A stretch of 9,613 nt of DNA, taken from the NCBI GenBank assembly GCA_030607715.1, contig JAUWJM010000055.1:1-9613 (forward strand), in the 5' to 3' direction. Below, in pieces: positions 1 through 5,451 of this stretch. The notes under the pieces were generated by a model that saw nothing but the letters and a program-made list of their open reading frames with translations, had not been told where the DNA came from and did no database searches. Position numbers and translations under genes: made by a program. Position 1 is the stretch's first letter, and each line of letters begins with the position of its first letter. Source of the stretch: Candidatus Aerophobota bacterium. GTDB lineage: Bacteria > Aerophobota > Aerophobia > Aerophobales > B3-G15.

Positions 1-745
1 CTTTACCATAAGGCGAGGCCAAAAAATCAATTGTATCATCATCAGGATCGTAAAATTTTCTATAGTAAACAGGTGGATCCCAGGGTTCGTGAGGATCAAA
101 GGAGTCAAGAACCAGGAAGAATTTTTCTGCATCCTGGTTTCTCTCCAGCCACCTGGCTCCCTCTGTAAAGACCTGGGCGGGGAAGTAATCCTCTTCGCAC
201 TTCCTATCGGCCACGTTAGTCAGGTACCTACCAATGAAACTTGTAAATCTTCTTCCCTTTACTCGGTTCCCTTCTTTTAAATTATCGGGTATATATCTTT
301 CAATCTCTTCCCGGGAAGGATAAGGCCCTGAGCGATAAGGATCACTCTCTTGACCTCTTATCCATGTCCACTCATTAAAGCCACGATGAAAGTTTTCTGA
401 TGGCTTAAATTGATGATAAGTATCAGTTATAAATCCTGTGCAGTAGCCATGACTTTGCAATATTTCAGCAATAGTATCTCGCTCCTCAGACACAGGTCCC
501 CAGCCAAGTGCACCAGTAAAAAGATTGCCCTTATAATCTTTATGACCTATAAATGGAAAGATACGACAGCCAGTTTGCAGAACCCTTCGAACCTGTAGAG
601 TAGGAAGTGATCCTGGATAAGCATGGGTAAATAACACTGACTCCTTAGCCAAGGAATCAAGATAAGGTGTCTTGATCCAGTTATTTCCGTAGCAACCTAC
701 ATGATCCTGCCTTAAGGTATCAATAATTATGAGCACTACATTCAT
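1..745 (-). CDS. Sulfatase-superfamily hydrolase, N-terminal part (cut by window edge)
   Basis: Read on the minus strand from ATG at 745, this frame stays open for 248 codons and leaves the window at base 1. The start MNVVLIIIDTLRQDHVGCYG is the classic N-terminus of sulfatases and related alkaline-phosphatase-superfamily hydrolases, with metal-ligand Asp at residue 9. Residues 209-225 (FFLVLDSFDPHEPWDPP) match a conserved sulfatase segment. These enzymes cleave sulfate or phosphate/phosphonate esters; the substrate cannot be told here. The usual nucleophile motif C/S-x-P-S-R appears at residues 46-50 as S-L-P-T-L, followed by RR at 53-54. There is thus no Cys for formylglycine and no Arg directly after the T. 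From memory, an SLPT-type variant occurs in a sulfatase subgroup, so this need not mean loss of activity. No signal peptide is visible, which suggests a cytoplasmic enzyme. TAAGGAGG at 753-760 lies 7 nt before the ATG and fixes the start. The start overlaps the stop of an IclR remnant (ATGA). Confidence 0.88.
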   Translation of the reverse strand, partial: MNVVLIIIDTLRQDHVGCYGNNWIKTPYLDSLAKESVLFTHAYPGSLPTLQVRRVLQTGCRIFPFIGHKDYKGNLFTGALGWGPVSEERDTIAEILQSHGYCTGFITDTYHQFKPSENFHRGFNEWTWIRGQESDPYRSGPYPSREEIERYIPDNLKEGNRVKGRRFTSFIGRYLTNVADRKCEEDYFPAQVFTEGARWLERNQDAEKFFLVLDSFDPHEPWDPPVYYRKFYDPDDDTIDFLASPYGK

Positions 746-950
746 CCATGTTCCTCCTTATTTGAAATAATTTGATTTTTAAAGAAAATTTTATCCTTAT
801 TTTTCAAAAATGAATTAAATTTAATCTCATCCATATAAGCCAGAAAAACTTTTCCGACCGCGCTTGCATGTAAAGTAGCATATTGGCTGCCAACTTCAGC
901 AACCAATCTAATGGATTCGGAACTCTCATATATAATATACCTTTGAAAAA
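742..950 (-). pseudogene. IclR-family regulator remnant (part of effector-binding domain)
   Basis: The minus-strand frame ending with TGA at 742-744 encodes YESSESIRLVAEVGSQYATL followed by HASAVGKVFLAYMDE. This is the signature of the C-terminal ligand-binding domain of IclR transcription factors (family pattern: VG, then LHAtAxGKalLA). Homology appears to begin only near 945-950 and to stop shortly after an N-x-I-x-x-KEE segment, where the family still has roughly 100 residues to go. The DNA-binding helix-turn-helix and the distal half of the effector domain are both missing. The open frame runs back to about 1029, into the lptF start, but that part looks unrelated to IclR. The TGA stop overlaps the sulfatase ATG by 4 bp, which looks like a deletion junction or later coupling. 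IclR proteins often sit next to the catabolic operon they control, so it may once have regulated the sulfatase locus. It cannot work as a DNA-binding regulator now. Confidence 0.68.
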
Positions 951-957
951 TTGTCAA
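929..957 (-). promoter_or_regulatory. Candidate sigma70-type promoter towards the sulfatase
   Basis: On the minus strand TTGACA (complement of 952-957) is followed after 17 bases by TATATA (complement of 929-934). Spacing and -35 box are ideal and the -10 box is fair. Transcription would start near 922 and cross the IclR remnant before the sulfatase start at 745. It lies back to back with the lptF promoter. It is read from pattern alone, in AT-rich DNA where chance matches occur. Confidence 0.4.
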
Positions 958-984
958 CCCTCGCATCAACTGAAAAATTGACAA
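944..984. repeat. Imperfect 14-bp direct repeat with 27-bp period
   Basis: TGAAAAATTGTCAA (944-957) and TGAAAAATTGACAA (971-984) differ at one base. The first copy contains the minus-strand -35 box (TTGACA read on the complement) and the second contains the plus-strand -35 box of lptF. The 27-bp period is about 2.5 helical turns. The pair could be an operator read on both sides, a small tandem duplication, or chance in AT-rich DNA. Confidence 0.5.
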
Positions 985-1006
985 TACGCAATAAGCTAAG
1001 TAAAAT
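978..1006 (+). promoter_or_regulatory. Promoter of lptF-lptG
   Basis: A perfect TTGACA (978-983) is followed by a 17-base spacer and TAAAAT (1001-1006), one mismatch from the -10 consensus. The expected start point is 1012-1014. The lptF ATG is at 1015, so the transcript would have 0-3 untranslated bases. No Shine-Dalgarno lies upstream of that ATG, which fits a leaderless message. Confidence 0.62.
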
Positions 1007-1014
1007 GATATAAG

Positions 1015-2097
1015 ATGAAGATAATTCACCGATATATATTAAAGGAAATGCTGGTGCCTTTTGTTTTTGGCCTTTTGTTTTTTAATTTTATTTTATTTAT
1101 GGGAATCATCTTTGATTTAACAGAGCTGATATTTGTAAAAAATGCTTCTCCTTTTTTAGTGGGAAAATTAATCCTGTTTACCATTCCTTCTTATTTAAAT
1201 ATAATAATTCCCATTGCTCTTCTCTTTTCTTTAATCTTAAGTTTTGGTCGTTTGAGCTGTGAAGGAGAAATAATTGCCTTTCGTAGCTCTGGGATAAGTT
1301 TACTTCAATTAGAATCTCCCATTTTTGCTCTTGCTTTTTTCTTTAGTGTAGTTTCCCTTTTTTTTTCTGCCTGGTTAACTCCCTATTGTAACCAGCTTTA
1401 CCACAAAACCTATCAACAGATTATTCTCCAGAGACCAACCTTACAGGTTAAGGAGAATACCATTACTGATGTAGAAGGAAGAAAATTTTATACCCACCAT
1501 TTAAATCCAGAAAGTCAACAGATGAAAGAGATAATTTTATATGAATTTCTTTCTCAAAAAGCACAGTTGTTTCCCCAGATTACATTGGCCAAGGAAGGAG
1601 AGGTTAAAAATGAAACTTTGATCTTAAGAAAGGTAACTATTTACAGATTCAATAAAAATTATCAACTAATTCAAAAAGGAGAATTTAACACGCAAACTAT
1701 CTATCCCCAAAGCCAGCTTAGCAAAAGGGGAAAAAGAGAGAAAAGTAGCTATGAAATGAGTTTAAGAGAGATAAGGGCTAAATTAAAAGAAAAAAATTTG
1801 GGGGAAGGAGAAAAAAGAGGACTAAAAGCTGATTTTCAAGGAAGAATAGCTATTCCTCTGGCAACCCTTCTTATGGGAATTTTAGCTGTTCCTCTGGGAA
1901 TTAAGATAAAAAAGGGAGCTAAGTCTATAAGCCTGGGAATAAGTCTTATTGTGATAGTTATATACTACATCCTTTTTTTAATCGGGGATTTTCTGGCAAG
2001 AATTGGGTCTCTGCCTCCATTGCTTGCTATCTGGATACCTAACTTTATAATGTTAGCTGGGGGAATCTGGCTAAATTTAAAGGCTGTTAGAAGGTAA
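1015..2097 (+). CDS. lptF: LptF, LPS export ABC transporter permease (YjgP/YjgQ family)
   Basis: LptF pairs with LptG and the ATPase LptB to pull lipopolysaccharide out of the inner membrane and pass it to the LptC-LptA bridge. The 360-aa protein has the usual size and layout. Three hydrophobic segments lie near residues 14-34, 51-78 and 101-121. A mostly beta-type periplasmic region covers about 125-265 (the jellyroll domain in known structures). Three more membrane segments lie near 276-297, 304-324 and 334-354. MKIIHRYILKEMLVPFVFG is the typical family N-terminus and the WIPNF segment (340-344) a typical C-terminal feature, so the ATG at 1015 is chosen although it lacks a Shine-Dalgarno. 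The next ATG (residue 12) has an AAAGGA just upstream but would remove conserved sequence. lptG starts 5 bases after the stop. The F/G assignment rests on gene order and the general likeness of the first gene of the pair; the two families are paralogous. Confidence 0.88.
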   Translation: MKIIHRYILKEMLVPFVFGLLFFNFILFMGIIFDLTELIFVKNASPFLVGKLILFTIPSYLNIIIPIALLFSLILSFGRLSCEGEIIAFRSSGISLLQLESPIFALAFFFSVVSLFFSAWLTPYCNQLYHKTYQQIILQRPTLQVKENTITDVEGRKFYTHHLNPESQQMKEIILYEFLSQKAQLFPQITLAKEGEVKNETLILRKVTIYRFNKNYQLIQKGEFNTQTIYPQSQLSKRGKREKSSYEMSLREIRAKLKEKNLGEGEKRGLKADFQGRIAIPLATLLMGILAVPLGIKIKKGAKSISLGISLIVIVIYYILFLIGDFLARIGSLPPLLAIWIPNFIMLAGGIWLNLKAVRR

Positions 2098-2102
2098 TTA
2101 AT

Positions 2103-3146
2103 ATGAAAGTCCTGGATAAATATGTCACTAAAGAATTTTTAAGATTTTACTTTATTTTTATTTTCTTTTTTGTAGCTATTTTTATTTTAACAGATTTTTT
2201 TACCTCTATAAGTAAATTAAAAAAAGGAGCAGAATTTGCCTCTCTGGTTAGCTATTATCTTCTTCAAATCCCTTCCCTCTGGATTTTGCTTAGTCCTATT
2301 TCCGTTGTTATCTCTTGCCTGTTTGCTATCATTTATCTTACCAGTACTAACCAAACCCAGGCTATTCAAACCAGTGGTGTTTCTATTAAAAGGGCTTTTC
2401 TTCCTATTTTTACCTGTGGATTAATTATCTCCTTTGCCATGCTGTTTTTGGATAACACTTTAACTTTCCAAACAAATCAGCTTTCTTATGAGTTAAAGCA
2501 GAAAAGTTTCATGGGAATAACCAATGAAAAAGTCCAGAAAAATATTTTTATTGCTGTTCCCCCCTCTTATATCTTTTATATTAGATCTTTTGATTTAGAA
2601 AAAGACAGAATGAGAGATATCCTGATTTACAAAAAATCTTCTTCTTTAACTGTAGCTAAGGAGGGAAAATGGGAAAATGGGAAATGGACTCTTTATCAGG
2701 GCAGAGAATACTCGTTAGAAAAGCTAAAAGAGGTTTATTTTAATCAAAAATTTCTTGATATAGATCAGAAACCAGCTTATTTTACTAAAAAGTACTTTCC
2801 CCCAGATAAAATGAACATATCAGAATTAAAAAAATATATTGAAAATTACAAAAAGAGTGGATTTGAAACCTTAGATTTGGAAACAGAACTTAACTTTAAA
2901 TTTTCTTCTCCTTTTGCCAGTTTCATTTTAATATTTATGAGTATTCCCCTGGGGATTTTTTTAAGAAAAGGAGGAAGAGGAGCAGGTCTTGCTCTTGGAC
3001 TAATTGTAAGTTTTGGATACTTTGAGACAATGGCATTTTTAAAAGCTATAGGAAAAGGTGGAATTGTTAGCCCAGAAATAGCTGCCTGGGTTCCTAATTT
3101 CATCTTTTTAGCAGTAGGAATATACTTAACCACTCGAATGGAGTAA
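2103..3146 (+). CDS. lptG: LptG, LPS export ABC transporter permease (YjgP/YjgQ family)
   Basis: This is the second permease of the LptB2FG lipopolysaccharide extractor, at the normal length of 347 aa. MKVLDKYVTKEFLRFY is a family-typical start. Membrane segments lie near residues 12-33, 50-80 and 98-118. A periplasmic beta-rich region spans about 120-262, and three further segments lie near 267-287, 292-313 and 328-344. The segment IPLGIFLRKGGRGAGLALGL (281-300) is the conserved loop and helix found near the C-terminus of these permeases. AGAAGG, at the end of lptF (2089-2094), serves as ribosome binding site, and only 5 bases separate the two genes, so they are one transcript. lptC, lptA and lptB are not in the window. 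No convincing terminator hairpin follows the stop at 3146. Confidence 0.88.
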   Translation: MKVLDKYVTKEFLRFYFIFIFFFVAIFILTDFFTSISKLKKGAEFASLVSYYLLQIPSLWILLSPISVVISCLFAIIYLTSTNQTQAIQTSGVSIKRAFLPIFTCGLIISFAMLFLDNTLTFQTNQLSYELKQKSFMGITNEKVQKNIFIAVPPSYIFYIRSFDLEKDRMRDILIYKKSSSLTVAKEGKWENGKWTLYQGREYSLEKLKEVYFNQKFLDIDQKPAYFTKKYFPPDKMNISELKKYIENYKKSGFETLDLETELNFKFSSPFASFILIFMSIPLGIFLRKGGRGAGLALGLIVSFGYFETMAFLKAIGKGGIVSPEIAAWVPNFIFLAVGIYLTTRME

Positions 3147-3171
3147 AAAAGGGAACAGATTTATATTTTAT

Positions 3172-3264
3172 TTAACTCTTATCGAGAAAGTTTTTAAACC
3201 TAACAATGTGCAGTTTCATTCAATTACTGAGAGAGTAGATATTTCAACAACTCAAGGTAAATAA
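3172..3264 (+). pseudogene. Serine recombinase (resolvase/invertase) fragment
   Basis: One frame in the gap after lptG, ending with TAA at 3262-3264, encodes LIEKVFKPNNVQFHSITERV then DISTTQGK. Resolvases and large serine recombinases share the pattern L-x-E-x-(hydrophobic)-x-x-x-x-V-x-F-x-S-(L/I)-T-E-x-I-D-(T/S)-(S/T)-T-x-x-G-(K/R) in the later part of the catalytic domain. The match covers about 30 residues. No start codon, no catalytic-serine N-terminus and no DNA-binding C-terminus are found around it. It is therefore a relic of an insertion or excision event, not a gene. It is the only thing recognised in the 218-bp gap apart from the promoter that follows. The call rests on motif recall. 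Confidence 0.55.
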
Positions 3265-3315
3265 CTTTTGACAATACTTTAGGAGCATCAAGGAATTTAA
3301 AAATATTTGAACCTC

Positions 3316-3343
3316 TTGACAAAAAATCCTGTTGGTCTATGAT
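3316..3343 (+). promoter_or_regulatory. Promoter of the two small genes
   Basis: TTGACA (3316-3321), a 16-base spacer and TATGAT (3338-3343) make a near-consensus sigma70 promoter. The predicted start is near 3350, so the message would open almost directly with the Shine-Dalgarno at 3351. The leader would be only about 15 bases. Confidence 0.6.
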
Positions 3344-3350
3344 GTTATTC

Positions 3351-3359
3351 GGAGGTGAT
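3351..3359 (+). promoter_or_regulatory. Very strong ribosome binding site
   Basis: GGAGGTGAT matches the 16S rRNA anti-Shine-Dalgarno over 9 bases and ends 5 bases before the ATG at 3365. It is the best ribosome binding site in the window and supports real, efficient translation of the short gene that follows. Confidence 0.75.
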
Positions 3360-3364
3360 AGACA

Positions 3365-3580
3365 ATGGCGAAAAAAATAATTCCTGTGTGCACTTTTACG
3401 GGTCAGCGGAAGATAGCAATGAAGCGGACTTGGAAGGAACTAAGAGAAATGGAGTCGCAGGGAATTCCTACTATTGGTAAATTTGGTGAAGTATTGAGGA
3501 AAAACTATGATAAGGTAAAGAGAGAGGGAGAGAAAGCTGTTAAAGAAGGAAAATGTTTTATTGAAGTTGAGGAAGGATAG
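3365..3580 (+). CDS. Small basic protein of unknown function (71 aa)
   Basis: I do not recognise this family. The protein begins MAKKIIPVCTFTGQRKIAMK and is rich in Lys and Glu. It has no membrane segment and no signal peptide. Residues from about 22 to the end look mainly helical and charged, with a short extended end (CFIEVEEG). A single Cys lies at residue 9 and a second near residue 64; there is no CxxC pair. Evidence that the gene is real comes from the near-consensus promoter, the 9-base Shine-Dalgarno and the adjacent second small gene 2 bases after the stop. It sits between a recombinase relic and the end of the cell-wall cluster, so a mobile-element or phage origin is possible but unproven. 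The predicted isoelectric character (many Lys and Arg in residues 15-60) would permit nucleic-acid binding; that is only a guess. Confidence 0.7.
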   Translation: MAKKIIPVCTFTGQRKIAMKRTWKELREMESQGIPTIGKFGEVLRKNYDKVKREGEKAVKEGKCFIEVEEG

Positions 3581-3582
3581 TA

Positions 3583-3753
3583 ATGTTATTCATAGAGATT
3601 CAAAAGGCGGAGAATGGTTTTGTTATAATAGCCTATCCTGAAATTGAGAAAAAGAATGTTAAGTATTATATTGCTAATAATAGCGGGCAGATAGGTGAAA
3701 TTTGTAAGAAATTAGTGGATAATTATGAGGAAATAGGAGAAAAGGAGGATTAA
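3583..3753 (+). CDS. Small acidic protein of unknown function (56 aa)
   Basis: ATG at 3583 opens a 56-residue frame two bases after the stop of the 71-aa gene, and AAGGA inside the end of that gene acts as ribosome binding site. The protein begins MLFIEIQKAENGFVIIAYPE, continues with a KYYIAN stretch and ends in a charged helix (KKLVDNYEEIGEKED). The outline is two or three beta-strands followed by an alpha-helix, a shape common among tiny phage and accessory proteins. No catalytic motif or membrane segment is visible. The first 20 residues alternate hydrophobic and polar residues as in a real beta-hairpin, and the spacing to the first gene suggests the two are made together. The family is not recognised. 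Confidence 0.62.
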   Translation: MLFIEIQKAENGFVIIAYPEIEKKNVKYYIANNSGQIGEICKKLVDNYEEIGEKED

Positions 3754-3800
3754 GAGTCTATTTGGAGTTGCTTTCTTCCCTTAATCTCCTGTGCCTTTTT
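3743..3800 (+). terminator. Possible terminator after the small genes
   Basis: AGGAGGATTAAG (3743-3754) can pair with CTTAATCTCCT (3780-3790), giving an 11-bp stem with one bulged G. The loop is 25 bases, and GTGCC then TTTTT (3796-3800) follow. The left arm includes the stop codon of the 56-aa gene. The large loop and the 5-base gap before the T run make it a weak candidate, but its place at the convergence with the minus-strand cluster fits. Confidence 0.4.
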
Positions 3801-3811
3801 GTTGGACTTCT

Positions 3812-3831
3812 AAGTAAACATAATTTTACTT
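3812..3831. repeat. AT-rich inverted repeat between convergent genes
   Basis: AAGTAAA (3812-3818) and TTTACTT (3825-3831) form a perfect 7-bp stem with a 6-base loop, just beyond the end of the minus-strand cluster. It has almost no G or C and no T run after it on either strand. It is too weak to call a factor-independent terminator, though it may protect or end the minus-strand message. Confidence 0.35.
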
Positions 3832-3839
3832 CCTACTTC

Positions 3840-4346
3840 TCACTTTCTTTTTAAAAGTAACTCTAAATAAGAAGCGGTGAGAAAAGATTCCTCCTTGATG
3901 TGTAATTTTTTTATCAGTTCTCTTATAAGAGAACTATCTTCCCAGCTTTTTCCTTCTATTTCCAAAAAATCTCCCAATTCCTCTACCTTATCCAGACAAA
4001 CTTTTAGATTTTTCCACTGATAGAATCTTCTTCTCTTTCTTACCTTTCTTAGCTCAGAAAATCCCAGCTCTTTTAACAATTCAAATATTTTGGATTCTAC
4101 TTGTAATTGTATCTCTTTCCTGACTTTAAATTTCTTAGTCAGTCTGGGTCCCTTAAAGGTTAGAAAAAAAATATTTTCCTCCTCCCTTACCCTTAAAGCC
4201 TCATCTCTATCTTTAAAATTCCAGCAAGGATGCTTAAAATAGGTATCCTCCTGTTGCACCTCTTTGACAAAGGTAGCCTTAAGCTCCTCAAGTTTTTCTT
4301 TTATTTGCCTAAGATTCACCCTTACCTTTACTTCCACTTCTAACAT
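3840..4346 (-). CDS. CYTH-domain protein, class IV adenylate cyclase (CyaB)/triphosphatase-like
   Basis: The 168-aa protein opens with MLEVEVKVRV, which contains the ExExK motif (E3, E5, K7) that binds metal and triphosphate in CYTH enzymes. The following segments match the class IV cyclase branch: ALRVREEENIFFLTFKGPRL, then KVRKEIQLQVE, then KVCLDKVEELGDFLEIEGKS. Together these Arg, Lys and Glu residues line the tunnel that holds a triphosphate substrate. Known members make cAMP or cleave thiamine triphosphate or tripolyphosphate; the substrate here cannot be read from sequence. Length agrees with the single-domain family. The frame is open back to 4400, but ATG at 4346 with AAGGA about 8 bases upstream gives the standard N-terminus and is preferred. 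The gene overlaps the end of ftsW by 38 bp, so it is translated from the cell-wall message, perhaps by reinitiation. It is the last gene of the cluster. Confidence 0.85.
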   Translation of the reverse strand: MLEVEVKVRVNLRQIKEKLEELKATFVKEVQQEDTYFKHPCWNFKDRDEALRVREEENIFFLTFKGPRLTKKFKVRKEIQLQVESKIFELLKELGFSELRKVRKRRRFYQWKNLKVCLDKVEELGDFLEIEGKSWEDSSLIRELIKKLHIKEESFLTASYLELLLKRK

Positions 4347-5451
4347 TTTCTCTTTTCCTTGATATATTAAGCAGGATTCCCACAGTTGTAAGACAGACAA
4401 TTAAAGAAGATCCTCCATAACTGATAAAGGGAAGAGTAACACCAGTAGTAGGAAAAATCGCTGTAGCTACTCCCATATTTATCACTGCCTGAACACATAT
4501 TAAAAAGGTAAGTCCTAAAGCTAATAATTTGCCCAGATCATCGGGAGCTTTCCTGACTATCTTTAGTCCCCGCACAGCTATCAGAAAAAACAAAGCCACA
4601 ATTAAGCTTGTTCCTATAAAACCAAATTCTTCTCCAATTACAGCAAATATGGAATCGGTATAGGGAGTAGGAAGGTAAAAAAGTTTTTCTCTGCCCTTGC
4701 CTGCTCCTAAACCCCACAGACCCCCTGCACCCAAGGAGATCTTTGAATGAATAGACTGAAAAGCTGTTCCTTGAGGGTCTTTTTCCGGATGAAGAAAGGC
4801 AATGATTCTACCCTTGCGGTAACCAACTTCAAAAATAAAAAAGTAAAGAGGGACAATCGCTAAGAATACTACATAGAGTATATGAGAAATCTTAGCTCTT
4901 CCAGCATATAAAACTGCGAATCCAACTGTTGCTATAATTATAGCTGAACTAAGATCTGGCTCCATAGCTACCAGTAGGAAGATAAGGGAAATAATGATAA
5001 AGAAAGGCAAAAATCCATTAACAAAACTGTTTAACTTATCTTTTTTTCGAACAAGGGAAGAAGAAAGATAAATAATTAAACCTATTTTAGCCAGCTCACT
5101 GGGCTGAAAACGAAAGGACCCCAGATTAATCCATCGGTAAGTTTCCTTTATCTGTCGGCGTACCCCAGGAAGATATACTACACAAAGAGAAAGCAAGACT
5201 AAAAGTATGATTATTTTATCTAATTTTTGATACCAGTGGTAGTTAAATTTAGAGGCCAAGAATAAGAAAAAAATTCCTACTATTACCCACTTTAATTGAT
5301 TTTTTAAGTAAGCATAAGAGCTTTCCTTTCCGATGTAGCTGTAAGGAGCGCTGGCACTAAAAATAGCCATTATCCCTATTACTACCAGCAATCCAGTGAT
5401 TAAGAGGAGGAAATAATCAAAGGATAACTTCTTTTTCAACTCCCTCTTCAA
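4309..5451 (-). CDS. ftsW: FtsW, septal peptidoglycan glycosyltransferase (SEDS family)
   Basis: FtsW polymerises lipid II into glycan strands at the division site, working with a class B penicillin-binding protein in the inner membrane. The 380-aa protein has about ten hydrophobic segments and the SEDS signatures. These are RWINLGSFRFQPSELAKIG (106-124), GTAFQSIHSKISLGAGGLWG (228-247), PTPYTDSIFAVIGEEFGFIG (261-280) and the C-terminal FPTTGVTLPFISYGGSSLI stretch (333-351). Asp266 in the TDSIFA motif corresponds to the catalytic Asp of FtsW/RodA. FtsW is preferred over the paralogue RodA because the gene lies directly after murD in a dcw cluster. The start is TTG at 5449-5451, supported by AGAGGTGAG about 6 bases upstream and by the lack of a better ATG. 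The gene overlaps murD by 35 bp and the CYTH gene by 38 bp. A TTG start within an overlap suggests expression tied to murD translation. The C-terminal tail is short and basic. Confidence 0.9.
   Translation of the reverse strand: MKRELKKKLSFDYFLLLITGLLVVIGIMAIFSASAPYSYIGKESSYAYLKNQLKWVIVGIFFLFLASKFNYHWYQKLDKIIILLVLLSLCVVYLPGVRRQIKETYRWINLGSFRFQPSELAKIGLIIYLSSSLVRKKDKLNSFVNGFLPFFIIISLIFLLVAMEPDLSSAIIIATVGFAVLYAGRAKISHILYVVFLAIVPLYFFIFEVGYRKGRIIAFLHPEKDPQGTAFQSIHSKISLGAGGLWGLGAGKGREKLFYLPTPYTDSIFAVIGEEFGFIGTSLIVALFFLIAVRGLKIVRKAPDDLGKLLALGLTFLICVQAVINMGVATAIFPTTGVTLPFISYGGSSLIVCLTTVGILLNISRKRENVRSGSKGKGES

Noticed and set aside
89..598. Plus-strand open frames of 62-63 codons
   Set aside because: They lie opposite the sulfatase, have no ribosome binding site and no recognisable sequence; they are shadows.
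951..1029. Upstream extension of the IclR remnant to an ATG at 1029
   Set aside because: This part overlaps the lptF start and both promoters and shows no IclR likeness; the repeat gives it a chance LSIFQ/LTIFQ echo.
2236..3133. Extra frames inside lptG on both strands
   Set aside because: Out of frame with a clear gene and of low-complexity composition caused by its hydrophobic codons.
3268..3296. Another TTGACA (3268-3273) as a promoter
   Set aside because: No acceptable -10 box at 16-18 bases; the site at 3316 is far better.
3762..3854. A 30-codon hydrophobic frame from TTG after the AAAGGAGG at 3741
   Set aside because: The Shine-Dalgarno is 13 bases away, the start is TTG, and the frame runs into the convergent CYTH gene end; likely chance.
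4347..4400. Longer CYTH start at 4400
   Set aside because: Would add 18 residues ahead of the canonical MLEVEVK N-terminus and overlap ftsW more deeply, without a better ribosome binding site.
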